Shown here one piece after another: positions 1-5,868 of a stretch of 5,868 bases of DNA. The notes beneath the pieces are model-generated. The model searched no databases. It saw nothing but the letters and a program-made list of their open reading frames with translations, and had not been told where the DNA came from. Numbering within the stretch: the stretch's first letter is position 1; the number at the start of each line of letters is the position of its first letter. The stretch covers positions 1 to 5,868 of the forward strand of contig CBDUMS010000133.1 of NCBI GenBank assembly GCA_965368405.1, given 5' to 3'. A program made the position numbers and the translations under genes. The stretch comes from S012-113 sp965368405. GTDB lineage: Bacteria; Bacteroidota; Bacteroidia; Cytophagales; Cyclobacteriaceae.

Positions 1-3000
1 CGGCAATGGACTAGGTTGATGAAGATACCTGGGAATAACTTTAGATCTGATCTCTTCAAAATCGTTACGGTAATATATGGGTAAGTCGTAATAGACTCTG
101 CCATTAGATGTAAGATTGACCCCTAATTTAGGTACTATTCCCAGCTCATCTGTATTACGCGTAGTAATTTTTACTGTGCCGTCGATCGGATAGTTCGCAT
201 ATACTAGAGGTCCGATGGAATTATTAAAATAATAATTGTTATCGAGATTGGCCATGAGCTCGAGCATCGGCCTAGCAGATGTTGATGGGGATCCAGATAT
301 TTCTTCTTCACTGAAATCCTCATCAATATTAAGAATAGTAACTAGCTGAAATAAATCCCAAGCTGCAAGCATAGGCCGGTTAGTGCGAGCAACTGTTGTT
401 CCCTGCATCTTCTCAATAAAAGTGCCATAGCGACTCGATCTAAAATTGTTTTTGAAAAGAAGAATTTCTTCAAAATTTATAATTGAGCCTTCTGCACCCT
501 GAGTTCTTATGTTGATGTCCTGTGAATTATCTATGATGTTAGTTTTTGTAGCAACATTTTTATCGATGTTTTTGGTTAATGATTTTGGAACATTAACAAT
601 TTGAAAATCATAAGCGGTACTATTCTGCAAAACAGGAAGTTGATATTCCACCCTGTTTGTTGATTTGATATACTTGATCTCGAAATCTACTTCTGCACCT
701 CGAGTACCTACTCTAGCTTTTTGCTCCCAAACATCATCTGTTTCAAATAAATAGTCTTGCCCTTTGATAAGCTGCAAGTAACCTTGTTCCCGTTCTCTAG
801 GGAAGTAATTTTTCATGCCTAAAACAGGATAGGCCACTGCGATGTTACTATTAGGAATAAAGTCAGGTGCTGTCCCTGTTTTAAACTCTACGGCCCTATT
901 CTCAACTATAATATTTCCATTCGAAGTCACCGGCCGCCAAGTTTCACCCGTCTTTTTTTCATAGCTAATCTGGACCTCAACCTTAATACTTTCTTTGGGG
1001 GTTAGCACCTCTGTAGTTTTTAATATAGCTACATCTTGAGCAGCATTCCAATCTATCGTTGCCTCTAATGGGTTGTATTGATCTCTTGCTCTGAAATGAT
1101 CTAGCCTAATTCGATAGATCTCAACTTTGTTTTCTGCATTTGTTAGTTCAAATTCTTTATTAACCGGAAGATTAAATACTGCTTGAGGGTTTGTAAAAAC
1201 ATTCACTTCATCTTCACTAGAACCAGGGGTTATTTCAGCTATGATTTCTAACCCAGAAATTGCTGATGTACCATCGAGGTCACATTCCTCTCCTAAGGTG
1301 ACTTCAAATTTGCAATTACCTGAAATCAAACCGCCAAGGGCACTAAACCTACCACCAACAACTCCTCTCATCCATACCGGATTGGGCAATTTAGCTTGCA
1401 AAACAGCTGCCGCTCCTAGGTTAATTATTTCTACCTTTCGCGTTTTCCCAAATAAGTCTACTATTATTCCAATATCACCTTCAAAATAAGCATATGCCTG
1501 ACCATTCGCATACCAGCCATTAATCCCAATTACCTCAGATCTGTTATTACAGGTTGTTTGCGAGCCATAGTTTTTAAGCATTAAATCGAAACCGGCACCT
1601 GCCATAAATCGGGCATAAAACTTCCAAAAACGCAGATCTCCTGTATCAAACGATAATGCAGCTCCTACTGCAAACCCAGTCCCATTGCCAAGGGCATTTT
1701 CATCTCGCATATAATTAAGATCAATACCTCCTAAAATTCTACTAACGTTTTTATCGGGGGGAGGGCTCGCTGGGATATTATCTCCTACCATAAAGTATGC
1801 ATCAGTCTTAGCAACAATTTTACCTATCCCCATTCTTACCCCTATTCTATTGTCGGGATTACCAATATGGATATACCAGGTTGATGGCTCAAAATGTAGC
1901 ACAGCCCATCCTGCCCGTCCCTGATTTCCAGTTCCTTGAACTATACCACCAGCAGTATTGATAAAGGCCTCAATATTGCCATGCAGAATTCGATTGCTGA
2001 AATCGTAATTGATATCTAAATGTCCAGAGACGGCTGCGTTGGAGCTCGTCGAGGTGTTCACCAATAATCCTTCTGGTTGTATATAGTTTGATTTATATGC
2101 TATAATACTTTTAAGGTTATCCTGGAGCACATCTGTATTTTCCTCAATAGGTAATGACATAAAATTCCCTTCCCCTTTGAAGTTGAGATTTTTAATCCCC
2201 CCTTGATCATAAAATGCGATCTCAAAAGAAGCGTTGCCATTAAATGCCTTTGGATTTGGAGTTGTGCCTATTTTTACGGCTGCTTTTACGCTTAATCCAG
2301 CGCCAACATCTGGCACGTATCGAATTCCCGAGTTAGTGAGTTCCCCAAGACCTAGGTTTTCCCTTTTCATATGGTAAGAGGCTCCGCCGCCAAAACCATA
2401 TATCCCTAACCCTGCAGAAATAGGGATTCCTTTACTAAAGCTCGCGAGTGCGTCGACATACCAATATTTATAGTCTTTTATTTTTCCAAAGGTAGCTTTC
2501 GCCTTCACTCCAATTCCCGGTTTGAAATTCGCATCCACCATGCCCCTAAACCCACTGCCATAGGTAGGGTCATTATTAAAATGAACTATATCCCCTTTGA
2601 AACTGCAAGCACCATTATCCAAGTCTATCTTAAAAGCCTCTAAAGTTATCTTTTCAAATTTCCATTTCGGGCTGCCCCCAGCCGATTCATAATTACTTAA
2701 AATCTTAAAACTTCCGGTCGCAGCAAAATCACCGCCACTCTCTCCAGTTAGTATTATTCCCGATGTTATCGAAAGAGCGATCTGCCTATCACCGATTGGT
2801 TGCAAGCCGATTTTTTCCAAATCAAGAGAGAATCCGGCTAAATCATGATTAGCATTACTATTTAAATCCGGGAAAAAACTACCACCGGATATAAAAGGAG
2901 CATTACCGCTAATCTTCAGCTGCTCGAAAGCAATATTGGGCAAATGGAGCTTGGGCGAATTTGGTTCTTCTATACCAATTGACATTTTCCCGTTTAAACT

Positions 3001-4269
3001 CGCGGTAGGGTAAAACTTGCCATTAACTACATCAACCTTTATAAAAGAAGCCTCGTCGATTTGAACATTACCTGCCTTCCAAATATCAAATTCTAGATCG
3101 TCAGTCGGCGATATACTGAAGAAATAACGATTGCTTTGATCGACATATGCCTGATAGGCGAGCTGCGTGTTTTCATTGGCAATGGGTAAATTAATTTCAC
3201 CCGAAAATGAAGCTTTCTGTAATCTGTTTGCTAAAATGCTAACATCAAACTCATTAATCGAAAAAGGCCAACCCTGCATCGATGCGCTCTCGGTAGCGTT
3301 TAGCATAGCCAAATTCTTTGCACTAAAATCTCCTGAAAGGCCATATTCGTCTATCCATATATCTTTTCCGGTAATTTTACGTGGGCTCCCAGCAGAGGAA
3401 TTAAATTGATCTGGTAATAATATTTCGACTCCCCGGAAGTAAGCACCTCGCCATATCTCTACGCGATTATATGGCAAGAAAGTAGTAGCAAAAGCCGGGG
3501 ATAAATAGATGCCCGGAGGATTTTGGATGTCTGAGAAATCTACCACCACATTATCTACGAAAAAACTGAAACCGTCGAGTCCCTTCACCTGAAATGGTGT
3601 AATTGATGCCGAAGCAATTATATCATTCCAGCCCCCAGCAGTTACTTTAAATGAAGCCTGAACTTCTCCATCAACTACTTGACGGTTTGCATCAATGGGC
3701 TCAACTAATTCCCTGCTAAATGCAAGACCGCCATTAATACCGAAACTCTTAAATCCATCGCAATCCCATTCTACATAGGTGTCCGTTTCTTTAAGTAATA
3801 GGTCTACTTTACGGCCAGGTGTAGCAATTCGGTAGTTACCCACTAATTCCAATCGCGCTCCTGGAACAAGGCCACCATCGTGAGTAAACTTGATGTCTGT
3901 TCCTCGAAAAGCAATACGCTCGTCAGACTGGGGTATTCCTAATGACATCGAGGCGTTTAAAAACGCGAACTGAGGTGTAATAACAATACTATCAATTGCA
4001 ATGATGTAGTCTATGTTTCCAATCTTTTTTCGAATCCCAATAGGGAAATCAATAGTCTCTTCTAAATCAAGATGGTCGGTAAACCGATCTTCTTCAAGTA
4101 GGTAATTATACTGCTCATGTATTTTTTGACGTTGGTCATCCAGCAAGGAATTATCATATGCCGGCACGCCAATATCCTGGGAATAAACACTGCCTACTCC
4201 TATTAGCAGGAAGAAAAGCAGAATAAGCCTGCTCACTAAAGAATATTGCTTTGTTAATCGCCCATTCAT
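1..4269 (-). CDS. Giant secreted beta-rich protein of unknown function (3' end beyond window)
   Basis: One stop-free frame of 1423 codons runs from ATG at 4269-4267 to the left edge; the stop is outside. The ATG overlaps the previous gene's TGA (ATGA) and gives a signal peptide with core L15-V25 and likely cleavage VYS30|Q31. Visible layout: a short polar segment (31-85); a long region of alternating beta strands (about 85-560) with a Trp-containing stretch I272-W273-R274-G275 and a G333-W334-P335-F336 motif; a Gly- and aromatic-rich middle (about 570-1000) including Y624-G625-F626-G627-G628-G629, a dense motif block at 787-838 ending in S-P-P-P, and C986/C996; an Ig-like module at about 1037-1133 closing with T1131-G-T-A-P; then a region with an acidic patch (D1316-E1323) up to the edge. 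Almost no helix is apparent beyond the signal. No catalytic motif was recognised. It resembles the very large uncharacterised secreted proteins of Bacteroidota; this is recollection, not a search. A C-terminal secretion (T9SS) domain cannot be judged because the end is missing. Alternative: an AsmA/TamB-like periplasmic beta scaffold. Confidence 0.95.
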   Translation of the reverse strand, partial: MNGRLTKQYSLVSRLILLFFLLIGVGSVYSQDIGVPAYDNSLLDDQRQKIHEQYNYLLEEDRFTDHLDLEETIDFPIGIRKKIGNIDYIIAIDSIVITPQFAFLNASMSLGIPQSDERIAFRGTDIKFTHDGGLVPGARLELVGNYRIATPGRKVDLLLKETDTYVEWDCDGFKSFGINGGLAFSRELVEPIDANRQVVDGEVQASFKVTAGGWNDIIASASITPFQVKGLDGFSFFVDNVVVDFSDIQNPPGIYLSPAFATTFLPYNRVEIWRGAYFRGVEILLPDQFNSSAGSPRKITGKDIWIDEYGLSGDFSAKNLAMLNATESASMQGWPFSINEFDVSILANRLQKASFSGEINLPIANENTQLAYQAYVDQSNRYFFSISPTDDLEFDIWKAGNVQIDEASFIKVDVVNGKFYPTASLNGKMSIGIEEPNSPKLHLPNIAFEQLKISGNAPFISGGSFFPDLNSNANHDLAGFSLDLEKIGLQPIGDRQIALSITSGIILTGESGGDFAATGSFKILSNYESAGGSPKWKFEKITLEAFKIDLDNGACSFKGDIVHFNNDPTYGSGFRGMVDANFKPGIGVKAKATFGKIKDYKYWYVDALASFSKGIPISAGLGIYGFGGGASYHMKRENLGLGELTNSGIRYVPDVGAGLSVKAAVKIGTTPNPKAFNGNASFEIAFYDQGGIKNLNFKGEGNFMSLPIEENTDVLQDNLKSIIAYKSNYIQPEGLLVNTSTSSNAAVSGHLDINYDFSNRILHGNIEAFINTAGGIVQGTGNQGRAGWAVLHFEPSTWYIHIGNPDNRIGVRMGIGKIVAKTDAYFMVGDNIPASPPPDKNVSRILGGIDLNYMRDENALGNGTGFAVGAALSFDTGDLRFWKFYARFMAGAGFDLMLKNYGSQTTCNNRSEVIGINGWYANGQAYAYFEGDIGIIVDLFGKTRKVEIINLGAAAVLQAKLPNPVWMRGVVGGRFSALGGLISGNCKFEVTLGEECDLDGTSAISGLEIIAEITPGSSEDEVNVFTNPQAVFNLPVNKEFELTNAENKVEIYRIRLDHFRARDQYNPLEATIDWNAAQDVAILKTTEVLTPKESIKVEVQISYEKKTGETWRPVTSNGNIIVENRAVEFKTGTAPDFIPNSNIAVAYPVLGMKNYFPREREQGYLQLIKGQDYLFETDDVWEQKARVGTRGAEVDFEIKYIKSTNRVEYQLPVLQNSTAYDFQIVNVPKSLTKNIDKNVATKTNIIDNSQDINIRTQGAEGSIINFEEILLFKNNFRSSRYGTFIEKMQGTTVARTNRPMLAAWDLFQLVTILNIDEDFSEEEISGSPSTSARPMLELMANLDNNYYFNNSIGPLVYANYPIDGTVKITTRNTDELGIVPKLGVNLTSNGRVYYDLPIYYRNDFEEIRSKVIPRYLHQPSPLP
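871..1161 (-). other. Ig-like module (Big_5-like) within the giant protein
   Basis: Residues about 1037-1133 of the giant protein. After N1037-K-E come alternating beta strands, an L-T-P-K-E-S turn followed by a strand K-V-E-V-Q-I-S-Y, a Trp (TWRPV), and a final strand V-E-F-K-T-G-T-A-P. A closing F-x-T-G-x-A-P is typical of bacterial Ig-like domains of the SbsA/Big_5 type, which are passive extracellular modules. The assignment rests on this end motif and the strand pattern only; other Ig-like families would also fit. Confidence 0.5.
1750..1911 (-). other. Motif-dense core block of the giant protein
   Basis: Residues 787-840. The block begins G787-W-A-V-L-H-F, continues through W798-Y-I-H-I-G-N-P and R808-I-G-V-R-M-G-I-G, then Y825-F-M-V-G-D and a proline run S835-P-P-P838. 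The density of Trp, Gly, His and aromatic residues is much higher than in the flanking beta strands, which suggests a conserved structural or binding core. No known catalytic site was recognised here. Confidence 0.5.
4180..4269 (-). other. Signal peptide of the giant protein
   Basis: Residues 1-30. There are basic residues (R4, K7, R14), then a hydrophobic stretch L15-V25 with two Phe and many Leu, then S27-V28-Y29-S30 before Q31. The -3 Val and -1 Ser fit signal peptidase I, and a Gln at +1 is common in Bacteroidota exported proteins. No cysteine is present, so it is not a lipoprotein. An uncleaved N-terminal membrane anchor is the less likely alternative. Confidence 0.85.
4266..4269 (-). 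promoter_or_regulatory. ATGA stop-start overlap, second junction
   Basis: The TGA of the small FnIII gene (4268-4266) shares bases with the ATG of the giant gene (4269-4267). The leader (…TTTTGTAGTAAA) has no Shine-Dalgarno sequence and is A/T-rich. This overlap fixes the start of the giant gene; a second ATG at 4265-4263 is in another frame. Confidence 0.9.
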
Positions 4270-4883
4270 TTTACTACAAAAAGTTTGTTAACAGACTGCT
4301 CACTTCGGAGACCACTCTTATTATAAGAAACAATCGAAAGTTGATAATTACCTTCAGTCAACTCACTAATCTGATGCGTTCTGACATTCAAATCAATATG
4401 GTACTCAGTGCCATTAATTGACAAAATAAAGCCAGCCAAATCATCGATTCCCGTTGGATAGTCCCACATGATTTCTGCATTCCTCTTTCTTATCTTTATC
4501 TCTATATCTCCGACGATTGGCAGGAAACTAGAAGGAATCAAAACCTTAACAGGCATCGAGGTTTCACCAAATACTCGATCAGGAAAATTATTGAATCCCG
4601 CCACCATAAATTCGTAGGTTCCACCACTGGTTGAGATCGATGAAAACTTCGTTTCGGTATTAAAAATGAGACCTAGTTTAGCCCAGAGAACATACTTCGG
4701 TTGGTCAGGTCTTTTTACATATAAATGATACCCCGCAATATCAAATTCTAATGAATCCCATGATAAGGAGATTTCATTTGTATCATCATTCCACAGTGCT
4801 TTTAAGCCAGTTGGCGCTGGAATGACCTGACCCAAACAATCTGCTGAAATAAGAAAAGCCATAAAAATCACCAAATACTTCAT
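4266..4883 (-). CDS. Small secreted protein with two FnIII-like modules
   Basis: Complete gene, 205 codons plus TGA. The start is the ATG at 4883-4881, which gives a good signal peptide (K2, hydrophobic core L4-I12) and overlaps the stop of the upstream FnIII gene in ATGA. After the signal come two FnIII-like modules, about residues 20-115 and 118-205. Each has the conserved strand-B Trp (W42, W140) followed by a D-[IL]-A-G-[YF] turn typical of FnIII strand C (D48-Y52 and D148-F152). The module Pro-rich entry (IPAPTGL, residues 21-27) is clear. C16 is the only cysteine, and its context (S-A-D-C) does not fit a lipobox because Asp is at -1, so a lipoprotein is less likely than a signal peptidase I substrate. 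No sorting domain or enzyme motif is seen. It lies between a larger FnIII protein and a giant secreted protein, overlapping both, so a partner or adaptor role to the giant protein is a reasonable inference. Exact function is unknown. Confidence 0.95.
   Translation of the reverse strand: MKYLVIFMAFLISADCLGQVIPAPTGLKALWNDDTNEISLSWDSLEFDIAGYHLYVKRPDQPKYVLWAKLGLIFNTETKFSSISTSGGTYEFMVAGFNNFPDRVFGETSMPVKVLIPSSFLPIVGDIEIKIRKRNAEIMWDYPTGIDDLAGFILSINGTEYHIDLNVRTHQISELTEGNYQLSIVSYNKSGLRSEQSVNKLFVVK
4827..4883 (-). other. Signal peptide of the small FnIII protein
   Basis: Residues 1-19, with one Lys at position 2 and a hydrophobic core L4-I12. The cleavage site is less clear than in the next gene: after G18 (before Q19) or after A14 are both possible. 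C16 lacks a proper lipobox because Asp precedes it, so lipidation is not favoured. Confidence 0.75.
4880..4883 (-). promoter_or_regulatory. ATGA stop-start overlap, first junction
   Basis: The TGA of the larger FnIII gene (4882-4880) shares bases with the ATG of the small FnIII gene (4883-4881). The 15 bases before the ATG (…AAAGTTGATGTTCA) contain no convincing Shine-Dalgarno sequence, so re-initiation by the terminating ribosome is the likely way this gene is translated. Confidence 0.9.
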
Positions 4884-5868
4884 TGAACATCAACTTTAAA
4901 AACACTCGAATACTCACCTTCTATTCCATAAATCGTAATAGGTCGAATACGGATTTGATGCGTGCCAGCTTCTAACCCTTCGATTAGATACGATCGCAGA
5001 TCTGCACTTAATTCAGTTTCACTTATAAGTTGATTGCCATCAACTTCAACTCTAAATCCTTTAAGGTCTAAAACCTCTTTGGAGAAATGCCAATCTAATT
5101 GCACTCCATTTTCAACCTGATTTGCACTGAGGATTCGAATTGGAGGTAACCTTTTACTTGGCGTTATAACCTCAACTGTATTTGACAGGGCACTCTTAGT
5201 ACGGGCGGCACCCATGGCCTGAACCGAAAAGTGTTGAACCTTACTAAGGCTAGATTTTATTGGAATAAGATAAGGAGATGTAATAGGCTGGGCAAAAGAG
5301 TAACTATAAATAAGGTCATTATTCGGACCATCGGTAAAAACCCGAAAAACTATATCTGTGGTATCCTGGGAATATTCCCATTTGAGCTCGATATACCATG
5401 TATCGTCGACACTAAGTACTTTTCCTTGCAAATTGCTTGGCGCTATTATTCTTGATTTTGGTATGTATTTGATAAATCGCTCATTGCTCAGCAGATCTTG
5501 TCCCTGCTTTGTTTCAAGTACAATACGGATATTTAAGTTTTCTTGCGAAACCCCTAGAGTATAGTCGTATTCACGAGTATTTGGTAGCACTTCTGCAATG
5601 GTGGAAAAATCTGATTCTTCGGATTTGAGTTGAATAAGGATCCTTTCTAATAAGCTGTCGTAGTCATGCGATAAATCCCAGGATAATCTTAAATCATTTT
5701 CTCGAAGCTCAGTTCTTAAAGTTGGCGATGGTATTGAAATGGAATAAGGTTCGGGATCAAATTCTAATGTGGATGGTTCATGTTCAATATCGAAATATGA
5801 AACTGGGACTGCACTGAAACTAGTCACTTTTTTTGGAAATTCGACCACATGGTTTAGGTCTGCAGGAT
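4880..5868 (-). CDS. C-terminal part of a multi-FnIII-domain protein (5'-truncated by window edge)
   Basis: This is the 3' end of a larger gene: the frame is open to the right edge, and the six codons before the GTG at 5848-5846 continue it, so that GTG is probably an internal Val and not the start. About 328 residues are visible. Counting from that Val, three FnIII-like modules lie at about 39-130, 134-230 and 233-322. Each has the Trp of the second beta strand (W57, W157, W253, spaced 100 and 96 residues), short Pro-rich linkers (IIAPSNL, RLPPIRI) and alternating hydrophobic strands. The protein stops right after the last module, with no extra C-terminal sorting domain, membrane helix or catalytic motif. 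FnIII modules generally serve in binding or as spacers in extracellular proteins; a role for this protein as an envelope or extracellular scaffold is inferred. Its TGA stop overlaps the next gene's ATG by 4 bases, implying translational coupling. The modules are divergent, so another Ig-like fold class is possible. Confidence 0.93.
   Translation of the reverse strand, partial: PADLNHVVEFPKKVTSFSAVPVSYFDIEHEPSTLEFDPEPYSISIPSPTLRTELRENDLRLSWDLSHDYDSLLERILIQLKSEESDFSTIAEVLPNTREYDYTLGVSQENLNIRIVLETKQGQDLLSNERFIKYIPKSRIIAPSNLQGKVLSVDDTWYIELKWEYSQDTTDIVFRVFTDGPNNDLIYSYSFAQPITSPYLIPIKSSLSKVQHFSVQAMGAARTKSALSNTVEVITPSKRLPPIRILSANQVENGVQLDWHFSKEVLDLKGFRVEVDGNQLISETELSADLRSYLIEGLEAGTHQIRIRPITIYGIEGEYSSVFKVDVQ

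Noticed and set aside
1241..1489. Plus-strand open frame of 82 codons
   Set aside because: It lies antisense inside the continuous 1423-codon frame and has no signal, motif or family features; chance open frame.
1756..1765. G-rich run (GGGGGGAGGG on the plus strand) as a possible regulatory or quadruplex site
   Set aside because: It encodes the S-P-P-P segment within the coding frame and is too short, with too few G-tracts, for a quadruplex.
3167..3409. Plus-strand open frame of 80 codons
   Set aside because: Antisense to the giant gene, with no supporting context; shadow frame.
4260..4300. Promoter or terminator between the small FnIII gene and the giant gene
   Set aside because: The genes overlap; no inverted repeat with a T-run and no clear promoter hexamers are seen at the junction.
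4836..4838. Lipoprotein cysteine (C16) in the small FnIII protein
   Set aside because: The residues before it are S-A-D; an Asp at -1 does not fit the lipobox, which needs Gly, Ala or Ser there.
5231..5564. Two overlapping plus-strand open frames (74 and 68 codons)
   Set aside because: Both are antisense to the FnIII gene, overlap each other in different frames and have unlikely compositions.
5846..5848. GTG as the start codon of the first FnIII gene
   Set aside because: The frame stays open upstream to the window edge, there is no signal peptide after it and no ribosome binding site before it, so the gene most likely begins outside the window.

Overview
The window is a densely coding, moderately AT-rich fragment, read entirely from the minus strand, that looks like a member of the Bacteroidota (possibly the Cytophagales or relatives). 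Three things suggest this: secreted proteins whose signal peptides end just before Gln (…VYS|Q, …CLG|Q), starts without a Shine-Dalgarno sequence but with A/T-rich leaders, and very large beta-rich secreted proteins next to fibronectin type III (FnIII) proteins. The genetic code is standard: TGA is used as stop at both visible gene ends.

In the direction of transcription (right to left) there are three genes. (1) Positions 5868-4880 hold the 3' end of a longer gene whose last ~328 codons encode three FnIII-like modules; its start lies outside the window. (2) Positions 4883-4266 hold a complete 205-codon gene for a small secreted protein made of a signal peptide and two FnIII-like modules. (3) Positions 4269-1 hold one uninterrupted reading frame of 1423 codons for a giant secreted, almost wholly beta-type protein. 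It has its start and signal peptide but runs off the left edge before its stop. It fills 73% of the window.

Both gene junctions are 4-base ATGA overlaps, so the three genes form one tightly coupled operon whose promoter and first start lie to the right of the window. There is no intergenic DNA and no visible promoter, terminator, RNA gene, mobile element, CRISPR array or long repeat.

No catalytic motif was recognised in any of the three. The simplest reading is a co-produced set of envelope or extracellular structural proteins: two FnIII proteins that could act as binding or scaffold partners of the giant protein. The giant protein's N-terminal half shows layered alternating beta strands. 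Its middle is rich in Gly and aromatic residues and has strong motif character. Then comes a bacterial Ig-like module ending in a TGxAP motif, and a further C-terminal region. Its function is not known from the sequence, and it is the best candidate here for an undescribed system.
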